DNA from: Desulfobulbaceae bacterium | Lineage (GTDB): Bacteria > Desulfobacterota > Desulfobulbia > Desulfobulbales > Desulfocapsaceae | Reading direction: 5' to 3' | Assembly: GCA_024636345.1 (NCBI GenBank) | Contig: JAGXHG010000040.1 | Span: 1 to 64,000, forward strand | DNA: 64,000 bases | Part shown: positions 47,860-55,520 of the stretch, in pieces | Numbering within the stretch: the stretch's first letter is position 1 | Layout of the letters: every line of letters starts with the position of its first letter | The notes under the pieces: generated by a model | What the model was told of the DNA's origin: nothing | Database searches by the model: none | The model's input: the letters and a program-made list of their open reading frames with translations, nothing else | Translations under genes and position numbers: made by a program

Positions 47860-47888
47860 TTGTGGAACCTTCGCCAAAATTGTATAGT
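47860..47888 (+). promoter_or_regulatory. Candidate promoter of rmlACDB
   Basis: TTGTGG (47860-47865) and TATAGT (47883-47888) lie 17 bases apart, 49 bp before the rmlA ATG. The -10 element is strong and the -35 moderate. This is the first promoter-like signal before the four dTDP-rhamnose genes. Confidence 0.5.
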
Positions 47889-47936
47889 GCCGGACCTTTA
47901 AATTTATACTGACCCTCAACAAACCTACAGGACACC

Positions 47937-48818
47937 ATGCGCAAAGGTATCATACTGGCCGGCGGCTCCGGCACCAGGCTGCACCCCCTGACCCACTCGG
48001 TAAGCAAGCAGCTCATGCCGATCTACGACAAACCGATGATCTATTACCCCCTCTCCACCCTGATGCTGACCGGGGTCCGGCAAATCCTCATCATCACCAC
48101 CCCGGCAGACATGCCCCTGTTTAAAAACCTGCTGGGAGATGGCAGTCAGTGGGGCCTTGAACTGAGTTACGCGGTGCAGCCAAGCCCGGATGGCCTGGCC
48201 CAGGCCTTTCTGATCGGGGAAGATTTTATTGGCAACAGCCCGGTCACCCTGATCCTGGGCGACAACATCTTTCATGCCGAGGGGCTGTCTCATAAGCTGC
48301 AGCACGTCAGTCAACAGGAACATGGGGCCACGGTTTTCGGCTATTATGTACAACGACCTGAACGCTACGGCGTTGTGGTCTTTGACAAGGATGGTAAGGT
48401 CATTGACCTGGAAGAAAAACCGGCCCGCCCCAAATCATTCTATGCCGTCACCGGGCTCTATTTTTATGACAATGAAGTGGTAGAGATTGCTAAAACAATC
48501 CGTCCGTCAGAACGCGGTGAACTGGAGATCACTGATGTCAATCGGGAATATCTCAGACGGGGCACATTACAGGTCGAGATCCTCAGCCGCGGCACGGCCT
48601 GGCTGGACACCGGCACCCACGCCTCTCTCCTTGATGCTGCCAACTTTGTCCGGGTCATTGAGGATCGACAGGGGCTGAAGATCGCCTGTCCCGAAGAGAT
48701 CGCCTTCCGCATGGGATACATTGACCTCAAAGACCTGGAGGCGCTGGCCGCTCCTCTCTCCAAGAATGGCTATGGAGCCTACCTGCACTCCATCTGCCGG
48801 ATGGAGCTTCAGTCATGA
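47937..48818 (+). CDS. rmlA: Glucose-1-phosphate thymidylyltransferase
   Basis: RmlA makes dTDP-glucose from dTTP and glucose-1-phosphate, the first step to dTDP-L-rhamnose. The 293 residues start [20 protein letters not shown], the nucleotide-binding signature, and have [26 protein letters not shown] and [18 protein letters not shown]. It is followed by rmlC with a 4-base overlap. The product feeds O-antigen or exopolysaccharide synthesis; the GT2 enzyme at 28733 is one possible user. Confidence 0.97.
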   Translation: MRKGIILAGGSGTRLHPLTHSVSKQLMPIYDKPMIYYPLSTLMLTGVRQILIITTPADMPLFKNLLGDGSQWGLELSYAVQPSPDGLAQAFLIGEDFIGNSPVTLILGDNIFHAEGLSHKLQHVSQQEHGATVFGYYVQRPERYGVVVFDKDGKVIDLEEKPARPKSFYAVTGLYFYDNEVVEIAKTIRPSERGELEITDVNREYLRRGTLQVEILSRGTAWLDTGTHASLLDAANFVRVIEDRQGLKIACPEEIAFRMGYIDLKDLEALAAPLSKNGYGAYLHSICRMELQS

Positions 48819-49378
48819 AGGTGATCGAGACTCCGCTGGCTGGCCTGCTGGTCATTGAGCCCAAGGTTTTTGGTGACGAACGGGGGTTTTTCCTGGAGAC
48901 CTGGTCGCATAAGCGATACCAGGAGATGGGAATCAATGTTGATTTTGTGCAGGACAATCTTTCCTTTTCCGGGCGCGGAGTCCTGCGCGGACTGCACTTC
49001 CAGAACCCTCAAACCCAGGGAAAACTGGTCTATGTTCTCCAGGGTGAGGTCTTTGATGTGGCTGTAGATATCCGTAAAGGTTCACCAACCTTTGGCCGGT
49101 GGCACGGGGTTGTCCTTTCAGGCGAAAATAAACGCCAGTTCTGGGTACCTCCTGGCTTTGCTCATGGTTTTTGTGTGACCAGCGAGACCGCACTTTTTGC
49201 CTATAAATGCACAGAGCCATATGCCCCGCAACATGAACGGGCAATCCGCTGGGACGACCCGACCCTCGCCATTGACTGGCCGATAAGCGTAGCACAGGTC
49301 TCGGAAAAAGACCGCCATGCCCCGCTGCTGGCGGATATTGACCCCGCTCATCTCTATGAGTTTCATGGTGAAAGATGA
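48815..49378 (+). CDS. rmlC: dTDP-4-dehydrorhamnose 3,5-epimerase
   Basis: RmlC epimerises carbons 3 and 5 of dTDP-4-keto-6-deoxyglucose. This 187-residue cupin has [40 protein letters not shown] with the catalytic His, [13 protein letters not shown] and [13 protein letters not shown]. It overlaps rmlA and rmlD by 4 bases each. Confidence 0.97.
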   Translation: MKVIETPLAGLLVIEPKVFGDERGFFLETWSHKRYQEMGINVDFVQDNLSFSGRGVLRGLHFQNPQTQGKLVYVLQGEVFDVAVDIRKGSPTFGRWHGVVLSGENKRQFWVPPGFAHGFCVTSETALFAYKCTEPYAPQHERAIRWDDPTLAIDWPISVAQVSEKDRHAPLLADIDPAHLYEFHGER

Positions 49379-50271
49379 AGGATAAATTCCCCATCCTGCT
49401 TACCGGGGCGGGTGGCCAGGTCGGATACGAAGTAAATCGTCTGGCCAGCGAAAGAGGCTGCTCCCTGATAGCCTTGACCCGCCAGCAACTCGATATCGGA
49501 GATGGTGAGGCGGTGGAGCAGATCGTCAGCCAATTGCACCCATCCCTTGTCATCAACGCTGCAGCCTATACAGCCGTGGATAAGGCCGAGAACGAAGTCG
49601 AGGCCGCCATGCGGGTCAACCGACAGGGGCCGGCCAATCTGGCCGCCAGTTGCCATAATCACCAGATCCCCCTGATCCATCTTTCCACCGATTATGTCTT
49701 TGACGGCAACAAGGCCGGGGCCTATGATGAAAATGATTCGGTTGCCCCCACCGGCGTCTACGGCCGGAGCAAGTGGGAGGGAGAAGAAGAAGTGCGAACC
49801 CGACTGAAAGAGCATCTGATCATCCGTGTCAGCTGGGTCTTCGGGCCGCACGGCAACAACTTTGTCAAGACCATGCTCCGGCTGGCCGCAGAACGTGACG
49901 AGCTGCGGGTGGTGGCTGATCAGCAAGGATGTCCAACCTGTGCCACCCACATTGCCGAGGCCCTGCTGACCCTGGCAGAAAAAATCACGAAAGGAATTGA
50001 TGATATTGCCTGGGGCACCTATCATTTTTGCGGCCTGCCGGAGACCACCTGGCACGGATTTGCGGAGACCATCATCGAAGAGGCCTGTAAAATTGGCCTT
50101 CTTGATCATGTAATACCGATACATCCCATCACCACCAGCGACTACCCGACCCCCGCGCGGCGTCCCCAGAATTCCGCCCTTGATTGCCGCAAAATTATGA
50201 ACACCTTTGACATGAAATTTCCCAATTGGCAGGAAGGATTAACCACCATGTTAAAAACCGTTATGAAATAA
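49375..50271 (+). CDS. rmlD: dTDP-4-dehydrorhamnose reductase
   Basis: RmlD reduces the 4-keto group with NAD(P)H to give dTDP-L-rhamnose, the last step of the pathway. The 298 residues include the dinucleotide site ILLTGAGGQVGYEVNRLA, NAAAYTAVDKAE, IHLSTDYVFDG and the SDR catalytic Tyr-Lys in GVYGRSKWEGE. The last codons and the stop fall inside the structured repeat at 50259-50354, at the same offset as the pyrG stop in the other copy. It precedes rmlB by about 116 bp, unlike the other overlapping rml genes. Confidence 0.96.
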   Translation: MKDKFPILLTGAGGQVGYEVNRLASERGCSLIALTRQQLDIGDGEAVEQIVSQLHPSLVINAAAYTAVDKAENEVEAAMRVNRQGPANLAASCHNHQIPLIHLSTDYVFDGNKAGAYDENDSVAPTGVYGRSKWEGEEEVRTRLKEHLIIRVSWVFGPHGNNFVKTMLRLAAERDELRVVADQQGCPTCATHIAEALLTLAEKITKGIDDIAWGTYHFCGLPETTWHGFAETIIEEACKIGLLDHVIPIHPITTSDYPTPARRPQNSALDCRKIMNTFDMKFPNWQEGLTTMLKTVMK

Positions 50272-50354
50272 CCATTAGCGTTCTATCCATTCCATTACTG
50301 CCCCTTATGCCGTTCACTGTATTTTCACATTACGATTATTTTTCAACAACGGCC
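50259..50354 (+). repeat. 96-bp structured repeat, copy 2 (rmlD end to before rmlB)
   Basis: Sister of 7631-7726 with the same length and block spacing. Helix 1 pairs 50259-50269 with 50289-50299 (8 of 11). It shares the T-T mismatch of copy 1 and has a T50264-A50294 pair where copy 1 has C-G. Helix 2 pairs GCCGTT 50309-50314 with AACGGC 50348-50353, where T50313-A50349 replaces C-G of copy 1. The middle 19 bases differ from copy 1. The rmlD stop is at offset 10-12. It ends 33 bases before the chosen rmlB ATG. Confidence 0.7.
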
Positions 50355-50387
50355 TGGCCCTGATAAAACATGAAAAAAGGAAATAAA

Positions 50388-51509
50388 ATGCTTTACCAGC
50401 CTAAAAAAATCCTGGTCACCGGAGGCGCTGGTTTTATCGGCGCCAATTTTGTCCACTTCTGGCTAAGAAATCACCCGGACAGTCGGATTGTAGTCCTGGA
50501 TGCCCTGACCTATGCCGGCAACCGAGCCAACCTGCTCTCTGTTGAATCCCAGGAAAATTTTCGTTTTGTTCACGGCGATATCAGGGATTTCGATCTGGTG
50601 CTCGGATTGCTGCAGGCAGAACAGATTGACACCATTGTCCATTTTGCTGCCGAATCCCATGTTGATCGTTCCATCCATGGTCCGGATGAGTTTATCGACA
50701 CCAATGTTATCGGCACCCATGTCCTGCTCAAGGCGGCCAAGAAGGTTTGGCTGGAAAATCTCCAAGTACCCCTAGCGCACCGCTTTCACCATGTCTCCAC
50801 CGATGAGGTCTATGGCACTTTACAACCTGAAGATCCGCCGTTCAGCGAAAACAACCAATATGCACCCAATTCGCCCTATGCCGCATCCAAGGCCTCCTCT
50901 GATCATCTGGTGCGGTCCTACCATGAAACCTATGGCCTGCAGGTAACCACCAGTAATTGTTCCAATAATTACGGACCTTACCAGTTCCCGGAAAAACTTA
51001 TTCCCCTGATCATCAGCAATATCCTCGATGGTCGGCCCCTGCCGATATATGGAGATGGACTGCAGATCCGCGACTGGCTTTATGTGGATGATCACAACCG
51101 GGGTATTGATCTGGTTATCCACCAGGGAAAGATTGGCGAGACCTATAATATCGGCGGCAACAACGAGTGGACCAATATTGAGATCGTCAAATTGATCTGT
51201 AATCTCTTAGATGAGAAATTTGCTGTCCATGATGAGATGAAACAAAGATTTCCCCACGCCCCGCAGGTCGCTGGCGACAAGGCTGAAAGCTTGATCACCC
51301 ATGTCACGGACCGGCTTGGTCACGATCGCCGCTATGCCATTGATGCCGCCAAAATCACCAATGAGCTTGGCTACTGTCCGCAGGAATCCTTTAAGACCGG
51401 CATTCGTAAAACCCTGGACTGGTATCTGGACAATGAAGGCTGGTGGCGGGCAGTTATGGATGGCAGCTATCGAAAGTGGGTGGAGCTGAACTATAGCAAG
51501 AACACTTAG
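50388..51509 (+). CDS. rmlB: dTDP-glucose 4,6-dehydratase
   Basis: RmlB converts dTDP-glucose to dTDP-4-keto-6-deoxyglucose, the second step of the rhamnose route, with bound NAD. From ATG 50388, which follows an AAAGGA box by about 6 bases, it has 373 residues; an upstream ATG at 50370 lacks such a box. ILVTGGAGFIGANFVHFWL is the NAD site, followed by FAAESHVDRSIHGP, HHVSTDEVYGTL and the catalytic SPYAASKASSDHLV with Tyr-x3-Lys, plus SNNYGPYQFPEKLIPL. It is the last rml gene and is convergent with the O-antigen ligase-type gene, with a 4-base overlap of the 3' ends. Confidence 0.97.
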   Translation: MLYQPKKILVTGGAGFIGANFVHFWLRNHPDSRIVVLDALTYAGNRANLLSVESQENFRFVHGDIRDFDLVLGLLQAEQIDTIVHFAAESHVDRSIHGPDEFIDTNVIGTHVLLKAAKKVWLENLQVPLAHRFHHVSTDEVYGTLQPEDPPFSENNQYAPNSPYAASKASSDHLVRSYHETYGLQVTTSNCSNNYGPYQFPEKLIPLIISNILDGRPLPIYGDGLQIRDWLYVDDHNRGIDLVIHQGKIGETYNIGGNNEWTNIEIVKLICNLLDEKFAVHDEMKQRFPHAPQVAGDKAESLITHVTDRLGHDRRYAIDAAKITNELGYCPQESFKTGIRKTLDWYLDNEGWWRAVMDGSYRKWVELNYSKNT

Positions 51510-52714
51510 ATCCGAGCTTCCGCAGACTCCTTTCGCATATAGAGCACGGCACTGAAAAGAGAGAAGAGAAATCCTGTCTGCGCAATGATCAGATAGGATT
51601 CGGTGAACATGATGGTCAGGAAAAAAAGGGGAAAGGCCAGACGGATCCGCTCCCAGCCGTCTGACAAGACAAAAGCCTGACGAATCTGAGTCACAAAGAT
51701 GCCAATCAGGGCAGCCAGCCCCAGTAGTCCCAGTTGGCACAGGACAAAAACATACTGGTTATGGGGATTATCGGTTGCCACCATCCGCGGTGATTGGAGT
51801 TTATTGACCTCGGCATAGGCCGACTGAAAATCACCAGTGCCCACCCCCAGCCATGGACTCTTTTTTATGATTTCCCAGGAATTCTGCCAGAAGAGCAACC
51901 GTAAGCCCACAGAGGTATTCGGATTACTTTTAAACTGGCGAACCTCGGAACAAGCCCGATCCACACGCCCATGAAAGACAGGGCTGAGCTGATACCCGGC
52001 AGTAAAGATTACCGGAAGAAGAAAGACCATGATCAGCCCGGCGCGCAGAATGTTTTTTCTGAAGATCTGCAGAAAAAGTAGGCCAAGCAGAACAAAAAAT
52101 ACAATCTGACCGCCCCGCCCTTCCGTAATAAACATGTTGAATATCATAAGAAAGGCCAATCCGACCAAGGGCCAACGCAGGGCCGATCTGATCTTACCCC
52201 ATATCAGCTCGTGACAGAGGAGATAAATGGCAAGGGCCAGCATGGGGTTGTAGATGACATGAAAGGTACCACGGGTGAGATGTTGTGTAGTGATATCCGC
52301 ATAATGCAAAAGACCGAACCAGGCCATATAGGTCATGGTCACGGCAACAGTCATCCCTGCTAGAAAAAAACCTGTATACACCCGCCGCATCTCCCAGCGA
52401 GCAGTCGTCAAAAATACAGGCAAAAGCATGAGTTTCCAGTATTTTTTCAGAACATCAAGACCATTTCCCAGATCTTCAGTCCAGAGCAGGCCGATCACAT
52501 AGAGGGCAAGATACAAAAGAACCGCCATGGTAACCGGGTTTGTGGAGATCAGCCGTAACTTTTCCCGGTAGCCTCCTTCAACAAGCCAGACAACCAGGAT
52601 CAAGATGGCCACTATCGAAAGGGCAGAGGTGGAAAGCGGCAGCACAAAGGCCATAACGGCCAGAAGCCATGCGTTCAGACGCCCTGCATTCTGTTGAAAA
52701 GTTCTATTATTCAT
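51506..52714 (-). CDS. O-antigen ligase family membrane protein (WaaL/Wzy type)
   Basis: A 402-residue protein with about 11 hydrophobic helices and the O-antigen ligase landmarks: VDRACSEVRQF in a periplasmic loop, SPWLGVGTGDFQSAYAEV and then TDNPHNQYVFVLCQLGLLGL, with the conserved His-Asn-x-Tyr. Its position next to rmlACDB rather than in the Wzx/Wzy locus makes a ligase joining O-antigen to lipid A-core more likely than a polymerase, but the family does not separate these by sequence. Confidence 0.82.
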   Translation of the reverse strand: MNNRTFQQNAGRLNAWLLAVMAFVLPLSTSALSIVAILILVVWLVEGGYREKLRLISTNPVTMAVLLYLALYVIGLLWTEDLGNGLDVLKKYWKLMLLPVFLTTARWEMRRVYTGFFLAGMTVAVTMTYMAWFGLLHYADITTQHLTRGTFHVIYNPMLALAIYLLCHELIWGKIRSALRWPLVGLAFLMIFNMFITEGRGGQIVFFVLLGLLFLQIFRKNILRAGLIMVFLLPVIFTAGYQLSPVFHGRVDRACSEVRQFKSNPNTSVGLRLLFWQNSWEIIKKSPWLGVGTGDFQSAYAEVNKLQSPRMVATDNPHNQYVFVLCQLGLLGLAALIGIFVTQIRQAFVLSDGWERIRLAFPLFFLTIMFTESYLIIAQTGFLFSLFSAVLYMRKESAEARI

Positions 52715-52977
52715 GATGTTCGTTTCGTAGCAAATACCATTATAAAAAACAAGATCTAAATTTGGACCTCTTCCTGCGTATCAACAGTTCAATCCGATAA
52801 CCTTGCTGTTGATTGTTCATTTCTTGTCCCTACATAAAAAAGATCATCTTGTTTTTCTTTTGCCAACCTTATTTTTTTGTGTAAAAGTAAAAAGATATCT
52901 TTGTGTGGAGCTCGTGCTTTCAACTGTTACTGGTTGAAAAAATAACCTTCTAAAGAGTAAACAAATGGAGCATTATT

Positions 52978-53163
52978 ATGTGGGAAGTCATTGTTGATAA
53001 AGATAAATGTCAGGGAAGCGAAGAATGTATCAGTGCCTGTCCATCAGCCGTCTATGAGTTGATTAACGGCAAAGCGGAACCAGTGAACGCCGACGAATGT
53101 ATCGGCTGTGAGACCTGTGTTGAGGTCTGTCCCAATGGGGCCTGTACCGTCACCGAAATTTAA
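52978..53163 (+). CDS. Small two-cluster ferredoxin with a Cys-to-Ser ligand change
   Basis: A 61-residue electron carrier of the bacterial 2[4Fe-4S] type. The second motif CIGCETCVEVCP (Cys41, 44, 47, 51) is complete. The first reads CQGSEECISACP: Cys11, Cys17 and Cys21 are present but the second ligand position is Ser14. A similar Cys-to-Asp change in some sulfate-reducer ferredoxins gives a cluster that switches between [3Fe-4S] and [4Fe-4S]. GGAG lies 7 bases before the ATG. It is monocistronic, 17 bp before rsmE. Upstream, TTTCAAC (52918-52924) and GTTGAAA (52933-52939) form a perfect inverted repeat that might be an operator. Confidence 0.92.
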   Translation: MWEVIVDKDKCQGSEECISACPSAVYELINGKAEPVNADECIGCETCVEVCPNGACTVTEI

Positions 53164-53180
53164 CCATCATATTTTTTTTA

Positions 53181-53924
53181 ATGATGCGTAGATTTTTTTT
53201 TGAACCGGCTGATAGAAATGGTGATGAGGTCCTGCTGCCCGAGACCGAATCACGTCACATTTCCAAATCCTTGCGTCTGCACGTTGGCTCCCAGATCCAG
53301 CTCTTTGATGGTACGGGGATGCGTTATCTGGCTGAGATAACAAACATCGGCAGACAGATTGTTGCCCGCATCCTGACGGCTGATGCCGATCAGCAGGAGG
53401 GAAGGGTGATGCTGCATGTGGAACAGGCAATGCTGAAAAATGCCAAGATGGATTTTGTCGTTGAAAAATGTACGGAACTGGGAGTCGCCAGTTTTACCCC
53501 TTTTGTCAGCAGCCGCTGCCAGGGCAAGCTGGATGATGAGCAGCGTGGCAACAAGCGGCAGCAGCGCTGGCAACGGATCGTGGAATCGGCCTGCAAACAG
53601 TGTTCCCGACCCCGGCCCATGGAACTGAAGGATGGTCTTTCCCTTGCCGCCCTATCTGCTTCTGCCAGTTCGGAGCAGCGCACCCTGCGCATCCTGTTCT
53701 GGGAAGAGGAAAAAGCAACCAGCCTGCACGACCTGCCTCCCCTTACTGAGTATGAGCAGATCCATCTCCTGCTGGGGCCTGAGGGTGGCTTCAGCAAAGA
53801 GGAGGTTGAGCTTGCCAGCCGCTCCGGCTATACAAGCGTCACTCTCGGACCGCGTATCTTGAGGGCCGAGACCGCCACAGTGGCCGCTGTTTCTATTGTT
53901 CGCTATCTAGCAGGCGATATGTAA
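53181..53924 (+). CDS. rsmE: 16S rRNA (uracil-1498-N3)-methyltransferase
   Basis: RsmE is a SPOUT-class methyltransferase that methylates U1498 of 16S rRNA in the assembled 30S subunit. The 247 residues have the PUA-like N-terminal region (ESRHISKSLRLHVGSQIQLFDG), KNAKMDFVVEKCTELGV and the knotted SAM site LLLGPEGGFSKEEVELA and LGPRILRAETATVAAVS. It starts 17 bp after the ferredoxin gene and is convergent with the unknown gene ending at 53939. Confidence 0.96.
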   Translation: MMRRFFFEPADRNGDEVLLPETESRHISKSLRLHVGSQIQLFDGTGMRYLAEITNIGRQIVARILTADADQQEGRVMLHVEQAMLKNAKMDFVVEKCTELGVASFTPFVSSRCQGKLDDEQRGNKRQQRWQRIVESACKQCSRPRPMELKDGLSLAALSASASSEQRTLRILFWEEEKATSLHDLPPLTEYEQIHLLLGPEGGFSKEEVELASRSGYTSVTLGPRILRAETATVAAVSIVRYLAGDM

Positions 53925-53938
53925 GGCCCGTAAGACCC

Positions 53939-55069
53939 TTAGGCACAGACCGCCAGAAGCGCATGGCGAGCCGGGGATTTCATCTCGGTGCCGCGCGCCT
54001 CTCCAATCAGCACGGAAAAGGGTATCTCGGCCAGAAGATGAATGGTCAGCGCCGTACGCCCATATTGACTGGCCGGAAAAGAGGATTCCAGCTTGGAGTT
54101 CCACACCTCCTTCCATGTCTCCGCCTGGGGTAGAAGCGAGGCCGGATCACTGACGTTCAGATTTTCGGCCTTGACCAGCTCGCCCAGGGCTGCAGCCAGC
54201 TCCTGCAGATGGGACTGCATCTCGCCCCTGAACTGCTCGATATTCCTTATCGCCTCCGTATCCTCCTGGCTGATCCTGGCCGGAAGATCAATCTGCAGAA
54301 CTGATAGCGGTTCCTGCCCGCATTCTTGTTCATACTTTTCCAGAAGGAGGTCCGCTGCCTCCTGACGCCTGGTTGTCCACAACCAGAAGTTTTCCGGCAA
54401 GGGACCTGACAGAAACAGTCTGCTCCAGGCCCGGAAACGATTCTTGATCATCCCTGGCCGGGGTTGATTCATCTTCTGTTTCAGTTCCAGAAGTTCAATG
54501 AAAGGATCTTCCTCAACAACATCCTCATCCCCACTCTCCCTGATTTCTCCCTGCAGACTTCTGAACAGGGCTATCTCCTCATCATCGATCGCGGCCAGTT
54601 GCCGGGCAAGTTCTTCTTCTTCCCAGTCAAGCACCTCGGCGATCTTCAGCACCAGCCGGGCCTGCCACAGAGCCTCATCATGGCCCTCAGCATCCTTATC
54701 CATGCCCTGGAGAAGCGAAGATATAATCGTCAGCTTGGAATTATCACCACGACTGGGCGGCGCGGACAAAGAGGCGAGGGAAAGATAATTCAACTGCTCA
54801 ACATAATTATCTTTTCTGTTTCTGATATCATGAAGGAGATGCAGAAAACGATCCCGGTCCACTCCCAGACCTGAAGGAGTATGTTCTTGACAGAACTCCG
54901 TTTCCGTGAAAAGATGACTGCCTGGGGTCAAAGAACCGTCCTGCTCATCTTTCCCTTCCTGTTCAACGGGCTGGAGCAGATGGACGCTATTGAAGAAAAG
55001 GGCCAGGGGCAACTGCTGATACAGGGGAAGAACGGTATCAGGGAAAAAAAGCGTATCAAGAGTGTTCAT
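53939..55069 (-). CDS. Conserved-looking cytoplasmic protein of unknown function
   Basis: A 376-residue soluble protein that I do not recognise. It has no signal peptide or membrane helix. It is rich in Glu, Asp and Leu, with helical stretches such as EVLDWEEEELARQLAAIDDEE and a long helical region near residues 240-310 that may form a coiled coil. It contains few Cys and no obvious catalytic motif. The reading frame covers the full length with codon use like its neighbours, and long shadow frames lie opposite it. The ATG at 55069 is used; a TTG two codons upstream is also possible. Its start abuts the start of the next gene on the other strand. Confidence 0.7.
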   Translation of the reverse strand: MNTLDTLFFPDTVLPLYQQLPLALFFNSVHLLQPVEQEGKDEQDGSLTPGSHLFTETEFCQEHTPSGLGVDRDRFLHLLHDIRNRKDNYVEQLNYLSLASLSAPPSRGDNSKLTIISSLLQGMDKDAEGHDEALWQARLVLKIAEVLDWEEEELARQLAAIDDEEIALFRSLQGEIRESGDEDVVEEDPFIELLELKQKMNQPRPGMIKNRFRAWSRLFLSGPLPENFWLWTTRRQEAADLLLEKYEQECGQEPLSVLQIDLPARISQEDTEAIRNIEQFRGEMQSHLQELAAALGELVKAENLNVSDPASLLPQAETWKEVWNSKLESSFPASQYGRTALTIHLLAEIPFSVLIGEARGTEMKSPARHALLAVCA

Positions 55070-55366
55070 ATGCAAAGCGTGAAGGAAAAAGTATCATTTT
55101 ATCTGACGGCGGCAGGCTACCTGCTTTTTAATTTGCGGCCTGGTGCCGATCTGACGGTGACCGTGCAGTCCACCCTGTGGCAGATCCTGCAGACGGCGCC
55201 CTATGTTGCCGGCGTCACCTGGTTTATCATCGCCCTGCTGCAATACATGTCCGAGGGCGAAAAGGTGTCATGGGAACGCCGCTTTCGATTGTTTTTCACC
55301 ATAGGAATTTTTGCCGGTCTTGTCCATGCAATTATTGAATATACCGGTAAAGGGGTTGGCCAGTAA
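55070..55366 (+). CDS. Small membrane protein of unknown function
   Basis: A 98-residue protein with two hydrophobic helices (about residues 35-58 and 73-93) separated by the charged turn SEGEKVSWERRF. I do not recognise a family. The frame is open upstream to 54881, but that part lies opposite the unknown gene 53939-55069 and lacks membrane character, so I place the start at 55070, where AAGAG lies about 8 bases upstream. The start codon is directly adjacent to that of the divergent gene, so the two genes' translation signals overlap each other's coding sequences. Confidence 0.6.
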   Translation: MQSVKEKVSFYLTAAGYLLFNLRPGADLTVTVQSTLWQILQTAPYVAGVTWFIIALLQYMSEGEKVSWERRFRLFFTIGIFAGLVHAIIEYTGKGVGQ

Positions 55367-55520
55367 ACTGGAAACAATGGCGATCTCAATCTGACTTCTT
55401 AAGATTATGGCGCTGATGTTTTTTTATCTTTTCTCTTTACCTACTGCTCTTCATCGGAACCGGAAGACAAGCATGTGGGAATAGAGTTAATCAATTGCTT
55501 TTTCAACGTCGGTCACGTCT

